Shown here in pieces: positions 10,362-20,152 of a stretch of DNA of 64,000 bases. A model generated the notes under the pieces. The model was given only the letters and a program-made list of their open reading frames with translations, was not told where the DNA came from and searched no databases. The position numbers and the translations under genes were made by a program. The DNA is taken from NCBI RefSeq assembly GCF_000227135.1, contig NC_018254.1, positions 392,344 to 456,343 on the forward strand, given 5' to 3'. Positions within the stretch are counted from its first letter, which is position 1. The number at the start of each line of letters is the position of its first letter. This stretch comes from Leishmania donovani. Taxonomy: Eukaryota; Euglenozoa; Kinetoplastea; Trypanosomatida; Trypanosomatidae.

Positions 10362-12302
10362 CTAGAGTACCCTAGTGTCTGCAAACTCGGCCGTTCCTTG
10401 GGGCGCGGATACAGAGGCGGTGTTAGAGGGCGCGGCCTTCCGCTTCGCCGGCGCCTTCCTGGACTTCCTCTTGGCTGCCTTCTTCTTGCCGGCCGCAGCA
10501 GCGCTGCCGCTGGCCTGCCGCTTGCGAGTTGGTTTGGCAGACCCAGCCACCGCACTCTTCTCTTCCCCCACTTGGCGCTCGTGCAACTCGCTCTCACCAT
10601 GTTTCCGGTCATCCACTTCTGCACTCGGCTGCGATTCGACTGCCGTGATGTCGATGGTAGCGGCTGCCTCGCTGTCGCCCTCTGCGGTCTCGCAACGTAG
10701 AGGAACAGCAGTCGCCGCAGCGGCTGCTGCAGCCGTCGTTGCAGACGTCGCCTCTGTCGTCGTGGACAATCTCTCGTACGAGAAGCTCCCGGTCACCTCT
10801 CCGCTTGTGGAGCGGAATGCGCCGGTGGTCGCCGTGGCATGCACCGTCGTTCGCGAGTCGCCTTTCTCGGTGCTCCCTTGCGCTTGACGGGTGCGGCGGC
10901 GCACATCGAAATCACCGACGCGGCCCACCTCCTCCACTTCTGACGCGGCCACGCTGCCATCACGCATGAACCGAGCCTCGGCATAGCGGTCCGCCGACTC
11001 CATCGTCATCTTACCTCGTTCTCGCGTATGGGTGGTGATGTACGACGTCGAGAACGCAGCAGAGGCCGCGGAGGCCACAGCTTGGCTCGATGGCGTGGCT
11101 CCACTGCAAGTCCCTGTGGCATCTTTGTGGTCGTCCTCGCCGTCCTCGGCCTCCTCCACATCCTCCACGATCTCCTGGTAGTCGTCATCCTCCGCTTCGT
11201 TGGTGACCGCCGTTGGCGCAGTTTTCGCAGGTGCCGCTTCAAATAGGCTCCACTCTCCTTGCGCAGGAGCGGCGGTGACGCCGTGATGGCGACTACCACC
11301 GCGGTTACCGCGCTGACGACGGCGGCTCTGGTAACCCTCTTCCATCATGTTACCGTGGGTTCTTTTAGCAGGCGCGCACCGGTCGCTGAGGTACTGCGGC
11401 TGCTTCGCCGAAGACCTCTCGAACGAGCTCGGCCTGGCGCCAGTGCGATGGCTCACTCGGCTGCGCTGTGAGTCAAAGGATTTCCGTCGCTCCATCTTAC
11501 GGCTGCAGTGCTCAATGGCGAAGAGGTCGCTCAAAACGCTCTCGAGGTGGGTAGTCAGCAGAACAAGGTCGGCGTCGCGAAGTATCACATGCAGAGTGCT
11601 CATGTCGCCATCCACGTAGACGGCGTCGGGTTGGTCTTCCTCAGCACCAGGATCGGCATCCGTGGAGTAGGCTGCAACTCCTCGGATGGCGGCCCTGCCC
11701 GAGTCGCCGGGCGCTGCCAGGGTTGTCTTTCGCGTCACGCGAGCCTTCAGCATCACCTCCCTGGGTCGCTCGTCAACGCTGCTGCTGTTTGCCGGTTTTT
11801 CGGATGTGGACGACGGTGGCACAGCGCTCAGCGTCAAGGAGGAGCGCGGTCGCTCCACCACGGCAGGCAAATCGGACCAGCCTTGCAACACTGTCAAAAG
11901 CTGTGCCACGTTGTAGGGCCGCAGGAACAGGCGTCCGTACATGAAGTCCTCCTGTGCACGCGGCGCACCATCCACTGCGACCGTCCGCGCTGCAGATGCC
12001 CCCACCGCTTCAGCAGCGCTCAAGTCTTCAAAGGTGTTCTCCGGGGAGAGGGGTGCCACGGCGGGGAGAGGTTCTCGCACGCAGAGCACGAGGTGCCGCG
12101 GCCGCTTGCTGCTGAACTGCCAGAGAAGGCGGGCAGGGAAAGGAGCAACGCTGCTGTCGCCACTCTCGAGAGTGGCCGGGGTGGAGAGCTCACGGACGAA
12201 AACGCAGCGGTGAGGCGTGTGCAGGCACAGCGCATAGGCGGCACGGGGCGTCACCTGCGCCGCGGCAAACCTTGGCGAACTGCGCAGCAGCAACGAGCGC
12301 AT
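10362..12302 (-). CDS. Putative MRP1-like (Whirly-fold) mitochondrial protein with disordered basic tail
   Basis: This encodes 646 residues from the ATG at 12302. Residues 1-40 are Arg-rich with no acidic residues before Glu38, a good mitochondrial presequence. Residues 55-265 carry three blocks that line up with MRP1 encoded next door: GRLFLRPYNVAQLLTVLQG (123-141) with the GRRISMRFRHIDLAGFVSVV block of MRP1 (100-119), VMLKARVTRKT (183-193) with the strand at MRP1 133-150, and DMSTLHVILRDADLV...LESVLSDLF (233-261) with WAVRFENQFAV...LESALTESF (161-185). This strand-helix pattern suggests the Whirly/PUR-type RNA-binding fold; this is my own alignment by eye. Residues 270-350 are Arg/Gly/Ser-rich. 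The rest is disordered, with an acidic patch near 365-395 and a histone-H1-like Lys/Ala/Arg tail (KKKAAKRKSRKAPAKRKAAP) near the end. Its place directly downstream of MRP1 supports tandem duplication and divergence. Confidence 0.8.
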   Translation of the reverse strand: MRSLLLRSSPRFAAAQVTPRAAYALCLHTPHRCVFVRELSTPATLESGDSSVAPFPARLLWQFSSKRPRHLVLCVREPLPAVAPLSPENTFEDLSAAEAVGASAARTVAVDGAPRAQEDFMYGRLFLRPYNVAQLLTVLQGWSDLPAVVERPRSSLTLSAVPPSSTSEKPANSSSVDERPREVMLKARVTRKTTLAAPGDSGRAAIRGVAAYSTDADPGAEEDQPDAVYVDGDMSTLHVILRDADLVLLTTHLESVLSDLFAIEHCSRKMERRKSFDSQRSRVSHRTGARPSSFERSSAKQPQYLSDRCAPAKRTHGNMMEEGYQSRRRQRGNRGGSRHHGVTAAPAQGEWSLFEAAPAKTAPTAVTNEAEDDDYQEIVEDVEEAEDGEDDHKDATGTCSGATPSSQAVASAASAAFSTSYITTHTRERGKMTMESADRYAEARFMRDGSVAASEVEEVGRVGDFDVRRRTRQAQGSTEKGDSRTTVHATATTGAFRSTSGEVTGSFSYERLSTTTEATSATTAAAAAAATAVPLRCETAEGDSEAAATIDITAVESQPSAEVDDRKHGESELHERQVGEEKSAVAGSAKPTRKRQASGSAAAAGKKKAAKRKSRKAPAKRKAAPSNTASVSAPQGTAEFADTRVL

Positions 12303-13949
12303 GGCGCGTCGACGCCGCGCAGCTCACAAAAGAGAAAAACAAAAAGCCAGGGTGGCCACGACCGCCGCTCAAGCGTGTCGGGGGATGGCGGTGGGCTAGT
12401 ACACAACGGCACCTTCAGTATTGTTGAGTCCCTCTATTCTCTTCGCTCCCTGACGGAAAACAGCACCTCGGAGGAGAATAAAAGTTGGTGAGATGTGTCA
12501 GGGTGCGCGAATCCGTTGCGCACACGCTTCCTCGCTGAGAGCAGAGCACGCTAATCGTCGGCAAGTGCTTTCTTTTAACTGTCTTTCTCGGCCCTGAGCA
12601 ACGCGCACAAAGACCTGGCGCTCGGTGATTCTGGAAACACGAGACCGAGGCGTGGCACAGAAGCGGAGGGAAGGAGGGAACGGGGGAGGGGGGGCGAGGG
12701 GCGAGGGGCGGATGCGATAGTGGGGTGAGTGACGGCGCACTCCTTCCTTACCGCTCAGATGATACGCGGAAGACCAAGACAGAAAACAGACCGGCAACGC
12801 AAGAAATAGCACAAACCCAACACAGTGTTCGAGGGAAACGCACAAGACGCTCGTTTTGAGGCGCCGCTTTTTGGGCGAAGAAGCGGTTCGTTGTGGAAGG
12901 CAGTGAGGGCACAACGGTGGGGGGCAGCGTGCCGAAGGCGTTTTTCGGTTGTGATATACGCAGAACGAGCTCCGTGGTTCACGGGCACCTCCCCCACAAA
13001 CAAAAAGGAGAACGGAAAAAGGGGTGGTAAGGGGTAGAGGGTCGAAGGGGAGAGGTAAGGGCACGTGCCAGAGAGGCGAGCAGCGATCCAAAAACAGGAG
13101 AGAGGGTTCCCGAGTGTCGCGTGCCGCATACATGCTGTTGGCGCATGTGCGGCCCCCAGATGCGCGTTTGTCGAACAGCCGTGTCGGCCAGCGAGGCAAG
13201 TCCTTTGCCCCCATTTGCGCTGATGTGCACACACGCGAGAAAATCCCTCAAGGAAACAAGCGTGCAACGGCGAAGCAAGCGCGAGTCGCCGGCCGCATAA
13301 GATAGCAGCAAGGCGTGGATTCGCACCGCTCCACGATCGAGCTGCATGCAAGGACGAGCACCTGCAGTCTCCTTTTCCTTGGCAACGCCGTCGCCGCATA
13401 GGTTTTGTTTTGTTTCCGTCTGCATTGCATTCGCGTACATCGGCACGCGTTTTTCCCAATCAAGGCAGCGGCCATCTTTTTCCGGCTTACCTTTGCACGA
13501 TCACAAATCCCCACCTTTCTCGCACCCCACAACACAGTGGGGTCGATACGGCTTTCTTGAAGCTCTGCGGCATGTAACTGTTCATATTCTCAATGCCGTC
13601 CAGCGCACGGTGGCTTGCGAGCACACCCCCCTCTCTCCACTCCTTCTCCGCAACAGCCACGCACGTACTCGTAAGAGACGTACATCTGTAAACACTATGC
13701 TTGATTGCATGGTGGGCACCACACAGTCGATGCACGGCACGCGCGCACCTGCTTGATGAGGTACCACGGCGCCGTTTCACCGGGTTGGCACACATGAGGG
13801 AAGGGGGGCTCAATCAACCTATTCCAACCGGCCAAACCTCCACACGGCGCCATCACTGCTATCCGCCTCTCCCTTGTCTCCCTCTGTCGGTACGCACGCA
13901 CACGCACGGAGGCGTGCATAGAGGCGACTTGCTCGCAGGCATCAATTGC
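12303..13949. other. Intergenic region
   Basis: These 1.6 kb should hold the 5' UTR of the MRP1-like gene and the 3' UTR of MRP1. Purine-rich blocks lie near 12660-12720 and 13000-13060. A more complex GC-balanced stretch near 13540-13900 could be an old SIDER-type retroposon, but I could not align it to the repeats elsewhere in the window. Confidence 0.45.
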
Positions 13950-14654
13950 TCAGCTCTCTTGGTTTTCGGCGTTGCTGTTGTTGTTACGACGACGGCTTTG
14001 ATTGCGGTTTTGGTTTCTGTTGCGGTCCTGGTTGTTTTGGGGGCTGTCGCTCGGTGGACTGTCCCCCCGCGCCAGGGCCCGCTGGTGCTGGGCGAACCCG
14101 AAGCTCTCCGTCAGCGCGCTCTCGAGGAAGTGCTCCATCGTTACGGCAAACTGATTCTCGAAGCGAACCGCCCACTCCTCATTGGCCTGCGAGTTGCTTC
14201 GGTGCACCTGGCCCTTCAACACGTAGCCGTTCGTCGTCTTCTCAAACGCCATTTCGAAAGCGTTGTTCTTGACGTGGTGGCTCGGGATGCGGTTCTCGAC
14301 GACGCTGACGAAGCCGGCAAGGTCAATATGACGGAAGCGCATCGAGATACGACGGCCCCGGTCAAACTGCGGGGTCGTGTCGTTCGGGTCCGCCTTGCGA
14401 GGGCCGAGTTGCGGGAACTGAGAAACAAGCAGCTGCTTGCCGTCTACCGACACACGGGTCATACTCCCGTGCTCCGGGTCATCGCGCACGTCGTGTATCT
14501 CGAACTTGGGCAGCGAGTTCGTAGAGATAAAGTTGCGGCGGTTCTGGCTGCGCCGGTTTTGGTTCATGGCAGGCATGGCGGAACTGGACTGGAAGCGCAC
14601 CGACGAGGCGGACGCCGTCGCCAGAGAAAGGCTTGCAGACACGAGGCGGAACAT
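13950..14654 (-). CDS. MRP1: Mitochondrial RNA-binding protein MRP1 (gBP21)
   Basis: The start is the ATG at 14654, giving 234 residues; the frame upstream has no earlier ATG. Residues 1-27 form a mitochondrial presequence rich in Ser, Ala, Leu and Arg. Residues 30-48 are an Asn/Arg-rich linker. The core at 50-190 shows the strand-helix, strand-helix arrangement of the MRP1/MRP2 Whirly fold, including GRRISMRFRHIDLAGFVSVV at 100-119 and EWAVRFENQFAVTMEHFLES at 160-179. The tail is Asn/Arg/Gln-rich and disordered. In trypanosomatids MRP1 pairs with MRP2 in a heterotetramer that binds guide RNA through basic surfaces and promotes annealing to pre-edited mRNA in kinetoplast RNA editing. Placement in the same block as IFT88 and the overall pattern favour MRP1 over MRP2, from memory of trypanosome gene order. 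Confidence 0.82.
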   Translation of the reverse strand: MFRLVSASLSLATASASSVRFQSSSAMPAMNQNRRSQNRRNFISTNSLPKFEIHDVRDDPEHGSMTRVSVDGKQLLVSQFPQLGPRKADPNDTTPQFDRGRRISMRFRHIDLAGFVSVVENRIPSHHVKNNAFEMAFEKTTNGYVLKGQVHRSNSQANEEWAVRFENQFAVTMEHFLESALTESFGFAQHQRALARGDSPPSDSPQNNQDRNRNQNRNQSRRRNNNSNAENQES

Positions 14655-15922
14655 GATGCGTGCGTGTGTTGCTGTTCTTTGGCAAGTGCCGCGTGGGAGA
14701 CAGGCCAAGGAGAGCGGAGTAAAGGAAAGGACAGGCTACTGCTACGATACTACAAAACCACCCGAATACGAGAGCGATCAAGCAAAGGAGAAGGCGGTGA
14801 CACGGCCAAACAGCGAGTGGCCTCTTTGCAGAGGGACGGAGGGAGGGGCGAGACAGCGGAAGTTTTTTTTCCCACACGAATGGTGTTGATCGAAGGCGCC
14901 GCACAACGAACAAAAAGTGTGGAGTTGCTCCGTTGAGGTGTGTGTTTCGGTTGTGAGTTAACACGAAGCTCCGCGAAACAAAGAAAGAGAGGGGGCGAGC
15001 ATAGGGTGCGGCACGGAGAAGAAGAGTGCATCGAGAACAGAAAGAAGTTGAATCGATGAAAGCATGTGAAACAACATGTGCGACACTGCACGCTGCACAG
15101 CAGCCGCGAGCACCGGAGTGGCGCCGCACTCCCCCCCCCCACTTCATCGCCCCTGCCGGGTGAGAGTTGGGCGCCCCATAGCATGATGTGACGCTTTGGA
15201 CAGCGCTCACACATGCAACGGAAGTGTATCGAAGCAGAAGCAGCAGCTGTGGCGCAGAGCAGGTCCCGTGGCCCCAGGGGTCTGCGCAAAGAGAAAGTAA
15301 TGCGTTGCATTGGCAGGCCACTAGAGAGCCATCGGAGGATCACACGCATGCATGCGCTGTGCACGGCGAAGGAATTGGGGCACCTGCCTGTGCTCTCCTC
15401 TGCATTCCAACATGTTTTTTCGACGCGGCTGTGTCGGCGTGTGCGACGAGGTCCCGTGGTCGGCAGCGCCATGGATGCAGGTCACACGCTGGCTCGCAGC
15501 GCCATCTATGCGCTTTCTTTTTGTTGGGGGCGGTGGTTATCACTGCTTCCAGGTCATGGCATTGCCTTTTAGTTGCGTTAAACGTTGGTAAACGAAGACA
15601 TAAACAACTGAGAGAACAGGCGAGCTCCGTCCGAAGCATCGAGTAGAAGGAGATGGGCCAAACATCTCGACGCGGAAGAACGACCTCGGAAAAAGAAGCG
15701 GACCAGTAGAATGGGCGATGAACGAGGGAGGGGGTGTCGCGGTCGGGCGAAACAAGCAGTAGCAGCAGTGGGGCGAAGGATGGACGGGCACAGCAAAGAA
15801 ACGACAATAGAAAACGGAAAAACAAGCAAAGAGGGCTGCTTGCTTTTGCTGCCCCTCATCAAGCCGTGCGTCGCACGCTGCCTCGATGGCATCCCCCTGC
15901 ATTAACACACACATATGCGCCT
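14655..15922. other. Intergenic region
   Basis: These 1.27 kb hold the MRP1 5' UTR and the TSR2 3' UTR. The part near 15150-15600 is GC-balanced and complex rather than purine-rich, and could be a degenerate retroposon remnant, though this was not demonstrated. No coding signal is seen. Confidence 0.45.
14677..14730 (-). promoter_or_regulatory. Predicted spliced-leader acceptor region of MRP1
   Basis: On the minus strand a pyrimidine-rich tract (complement of the purine block at 14697-14730) is followed by the first AG at about 14677, 23 bases before the MRP1 ATG. This is the usual layout of a trypanosomatid trans-splice acceptor. It is predicted only from sequence. Confidence 0.4.
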
Positions 15923-16588
15923 CTACTGGACAATGTTCCAGCCATCCTTGGATCGAACCGAGGCGTTCTTGCGCTTCTTGCGCTGAGGCTGCTGCTGATG
16001 GCGCGGTGCCTGTGGTGGCTGCTGCGGAGCCTGCGGTGCCGAGGTCTGCATTGGTTCCGACTCCTCATCCTCATTGTCCACGCCCTCCTCAGAGTCCGCA
16101 TCACCGCCCACCTCGGCGTCCTCCTCGGCATCGTCTTCGAGGTTTTCGGCAGTGCCACCGTTCACGGACATGGCAACCGGGTTTGTCTGCGCATACATCG
16201 TCAGCGTCTGCAGGTAGTGCTCCACCATGCTAAAGTCGTTGAGGCAGCAGCGGCAGTACATGTCGTGCAGCACCGACCCCACCTCCTGCATGCTATCATC
16301 CTCGATGCGGGCGGAGTGAATGTTGTCGAAGAACTCCTCGAAGTACACCTCCATGTCATCCACGTACACCTCTCCGTCGCGCTTGTGCCAGGCGCACAAA
16401 TCCTCGTACAGCACAGCAGGGGCACGACTGTCACAGTGCTGGGCCACGAGCTGCAGAGCAGTCCATTGCTGCAGCACCGCCCCAAGGCCGCGCGTAAACT
16501 GCTCAAACTGGATGTCGTTCGCGCGAAGCGTCTGCATCGAGGCCCGCAGCTGGGCCCCGTACGACACTGGCGCACTATTTGGCTGCAT
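15923..16588 (-). CDS. TSR2: Pre-rRNA-processing protein TSR2 homologue
   Basis: The ATG at 16588 gives 221 residues (MQPNSAPVSYGAQL...); the frame upstream reads as UTR. The helical core at 25-130 carries the family pattern FTRGLGAVLQQWTALQLVAQ (31-50), an EEFFDNIHSARIEDDSMQEV stretch (84-103) and MYCRCCLNDFSMVEHYL (110-126). An acidic stretch follows at about 150-187, then Gln/Pro-rich sequence, a basic patch and a final DGWNIV. The acidic region and terminal DGW-hydrophobic motif are typical of TSR2. In yeast TSR2 is the escortin of ribosomal protein eS26, taking it from importin and delivering it to pre-40S particles, with a role in 20S pre-rRNA cleavage. The role here is inferred from family membership. 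Confidence 0.85.
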   Translation of the reverse strand: MQPNSAPVSYGAQLRASMQTLRANDIQFEQFTRGLGAVLQQWTALQLVAQHCDSRAPAVLYEDLCAWHKRDGEVYVDDMEVYFEEFFDNIHSARIEDDSMQEVGSVLHDMYCRCCLNDFSMVEHYLQTLTMYAQTNPVAMSVNGGTAENLEDDAEEDAEVGGDADSEEGVDNEDEESEPMQTSAPQAPQQPPQAPRHQQQPQRKKRKNASVRSKDGWNIVQ

Positions 16589-17125
16589 GGGCGAGAGACA
16601 AAAAGAAAAGAGCGTGCTCGGCAATTGGGGGAGGGGGAAGGGAGACGTTTTCTGGTAGTCTCGTTGCCGTCGCTCCACAGCACCAGCACAGCCGTGATGT
16701 GAGGTTCGATTCTTACGCGTGGTGTTTGTGTGGGTGTTGCGTGTGTTTGCTGCCGCTGCTTTCGCACGCGTTGTGCTCTTGCGTGGCTGACGAGCGCTTT
16801 AGGGGAGAGGGGTGGCACGCGGACGCGAGCGAGAGCACCCAGAAACCATACGGACACTCCTACACGCGCACGCGCATACCCAAGCACCCACGTCCATCGG
16901 CGGAGAGGAAGAGCACACAAGCGTGGAAAAGAAGCGAGAGACGTCGGGGAGCATATATATATATATATATATGTATACATGTACAGCGTACATATATACT
17001 CGAGAAAGTGCGTTAGCAAATAAAGTGAGAGGGAGCAGCGCGGGGCAGCCCAAAGGAGCTGCGGGAGACAAGAGGTGGAGCTGCAACGTTACGAAACTTG
17101 GAGAACTGCGCTAAAGTCCGTGGCA
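16589..17125. other. Intergenic region
   Basis: This holds the TSR2 5' UTR and splice-acceptor region and an (AT)10 microsatellite at 16953-16972. No gene is seen. Confidence 0.5.
16953..16972. repeat. (AT)10 microsatellite
   Basis: A pure AT dinucleotide run of 20 bases, followed by a further imperfect TA-rich stretch to about 17000. It lies upstream of TSR2 in transcription order. Confidence 0.95.
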
Positions 17126-17129
17126 TCAG

Positions 17130-18490
17130 ACCTCACAGCTGCCGCGCGTCTTTGAGCGCCTGATGCTGATTTTTCCTTGCCGCCCTTTTCGCCCCTCTAC
17201 CTTTCCCCACACCCCCGGTAGGTGCGGGGCGCCATGAAAACTCGCAGAGCGCTTTGCCGCTTCCTTCGCTCTCTGTGTTCTCTTCTGTTGCTGCGCCCAC
17301 ATCAACGGGTGCACACACACCTCACCTGCACCGTCGCCTCGGCGCAGCTAGCAGACTGCCGCGTCGATCACACACGCGCCATCGCGCTCACCACACTCGC
17401 GCCGCAGTGGCGGAGGTTGTCGTATTCGTTTGCCATCCAATACCCCTGTTAACCGCAGCACAAGTGCGCCAGCACTGTCGCCACAACCTTTTCCCACTCT
17501 CCCCGAGGGCTGAAGGCTATCGTGAAGACGTGGTACCGCGGCAGCGATATCTCGGAGTTCTTCTGCAGAGACAGCAGCTCATGACGCACCTCACCACGCG
17601 GCCGTGCTGTCGCGAGAAAGCGATATGGTTCATCAGCTTCTCAGAGTAGTACGTCCTCGCGACAGCCTCGATAACGTGCCAGAACATATCTGGAACGCAG
17701 TTGAACACTTCCGCTTTCGTGCGCGCCCCTACAACACGCGTCTCCTCGCCGGCGCCGCCGCTACCACTCCGCTGCTGACAGACTCTCGCCGCGACGCCAC
17801 TCAGGCCGTGGGCGCCCTTCTTCCTGCTCACCAGAGAGTGGCGCTATTCATCCACGCAGACACGGAACGTGCGAATAGTGCTGAGCAGCGCCTCAAAACC
17901 GGTGACGATGCCCCGCGCAAAGCAGGGGACGCTATGATGGCTCGTGGTGAGCCGTCGCCACCGCGGCGCCGTCTACGCCCGCGCCACCTTCGTCATATTC
18001 GGCACGCCCACCTCTGCCGGGTACAGTACCATCTCGGTTGTATCCTGCTCCAGCGCCTCGAACGGGCGCTGGACGACGCGGATGCTTCACTCCGCGACTC
18101 GCTCGTTGAAGTCGGCCTGCGGTCGCGTCGGGTTGAACATGGCGCAGTCGGGAAGAGCAACACAGCGCTCGATGCATTTGACCGGCATAGTGGACTCGTC
18201 CCACCGGCCTCCAGTAGCCGCCGGCACACGCGCCCCGAGCGCCCGTGACACTCCTGTCAATGTCACGGCTTACCCACCTCTGGTGCACTGCCATCGAAGT
18301 TATCATGTGCACCGTAGTTGGCCTCGGGCCGCTTCTGTGCGTTCGAATGCGTGCGCGCGTGTTAGCCCGCCGCTACAAGGAGCCGCTGGAGTGGCTGCTC
18401 GGTTACAACTCGCCGTCGCCGTGCATGAGGCGCTCTGGGTGGGTGTCCGATTTGATCATCATCTTCGTCAAAACCCACTTGGGCGGACGA
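17130..18490 (-). pseudogene. Decayed protein-coding gene, family unknown
   Basis: Minus-strand translation shows protein-like blocks that jump between frames and are broken by stops. In order: MMIKSDTHPERLMHGDGEL (near 18460-18400), NAQKRPEANYGAHDNFDGS (near 18345-18290), MPVKCIERCVALPDCAMFNP (near 18188-18130), FEALEQDTTEMVLYPAEVGV (near 18060-18000), CFARGIVTGFEALLSTIRTF (near 17920-17860), VFNCVPDMFWHVIEAVARTY (near 17705-17645) and SEISLPRYHVFTIAFSPRG (near 17560-17505). The composition, with balanced Met, Cys, Tyr, Phe and Trp, differs from the UTR-like sequence around it. At least three frameshifts and several in-frame stops are needed to join the blocks. I do not recognise the family. 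A degenerate retroelement is possible, but no reverse-transcriptase or zinc-finger signature was seen. Confidence 0.5.
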
Positions 18491-20152
18491 CGATCTCGTG
18501 CAGGCGAAGCGAGCGCGACGGGGGCTAAGAAACGAAAAATAAGCACCGCTCTTGTGCAGACGCGCACGTGCAGAGAGAAAAACGCGAGTGTCAACCTTTG
18601 CCTTCCGTTCAGTACCACAAACGCCAACAAGCAGTAGCGGTGGTGGGTCGTGCCCGTCCGCTCGGCGTATCGCACCTGCGGCGGCGTCGGCAAGGACGTC
18701 GGCACGAAAATACGCGCGAGAAGCCTTCTCAGGTCCCGGCACGGGGGGAAAGGGGGAGGAAGGGGAGAGGGTGAGAGCAGAAGGTGTAGCCGCGTGCGTG
18801 CTTGTGGGCGTCCGTTTGTGCCGGGTGAGATGACGCACGCGCGCAGAGGCACACAAACTCGAATGGCGCCGTGAAGCGGTAAGCGGTGGAAGAGGGGTGA
18901 TGTAGCTGCATACGCACCGAAACTGCGCGCGTACCTCCGATGGGTGCTCTCGGTGACGACGACAGATTGAACAAGAGGGAGAGAGAGCAGAAGACAGTCA
19001 CCGCGTCGCCGATACTCCTCCTCCCACCTTCTTCGTCAGCGTTGTCGACCCCACAAGAAGCATGGTAGACGGTGAGTTGAACAGACTCAGGCAGCAGCAT
19101 GCATCGCACCTTCTTGCCTGTGTGCAGTTGCGAGTTTGTATGTGGTGATTGTTGTTGTCATTCGTGTTTCGAACAGAAAACAAAAAAAAAGCGACGAAAA
19201 AAGGGGGAGAACAGGGGAGCTTCTAACCATGCGCTCGTTGACAGGAACACATTCACATATCTCTTGAGGAGAAAAAGGTGGAGGGAGTGGACGGAGATCA
19301 GGAAAAAAGGCGCCCAAAGAGCAACAGAGGAAGGGCACAAGAGGGTGACGCAAGAGAGCTAAAGCGTCTGCCATGATACCCTCCCATCCTTTCCCCTCTC
19401 CCCTCCCCTTTCCCTCCCCCGTGCCGCTAAATTAAGCTGTCTAGGTGCGCGTGTGCGTTGGTGGAGGCTGCTTTCTTTTCTCATATAGACTACATCACCA
19501 GTAAAGGGAGGGGGAAGGTGAAAAGCGAACGAAGGAAGACACACACAGACAGACACGGAGGGCACACACACACACATACGCACGCACACAAGGGAACCCG
19601 AACAAAAAAAAAGAAAGATCCGCAGTCACATACTCTCCATGGAGACAACACGTTTCTGAGCGACGCACAGGAGGAGCCACATGGAAAACCAAAGCACAAA
19701 CAAAAAAAAGCACAGAAAAAAAAAAACGAACCACACAGCGTACCAGAGCGGGAGAGGCTGGCGCTTCCTTGAGGCACCCACCTGCTGAGGGCGAGCCCAC
19801 ATGAAGCCAAAGGAATAAATAAGCGAAACTGTCGGTTCAGTTTTACATCAGGCGGCAACGTCATGCCCCTGTCTCTCCCTCTCGCCCCTCCACCTTCTGT
19901 TGGTCAGTGCGCGGGGTAAGGAGTAGTAGTCAGCTGCGTCGAGCACAACTCCTACAGTGGGAAAGGCGAGGAGCAAGACAGAGGCAGTTGCATACACGAG
20001 AGGACAGGTAGAAGCGGGGAAGGGGGGAAGCGAGCTCGGCAGACGAACGGAGCATGGGCGCCGAACGCCAATAACAATCAGGCAGTGAGGCGGAGAAGCA
20101 GAATAGAGGCACCTCATGGCGCGGAGCTTGCCCGCCCCGCTCCGATCTATAG
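18491..20152. other. Intergenic region, 3' UTR of IFT88
   Basis: Low-complexity sequence with purine-rich stretches and A runs near 19180, 19605 and 19715. It lies downstream of the IFT88 stop codon. No coding signal is seen. Confidence 0.5.
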
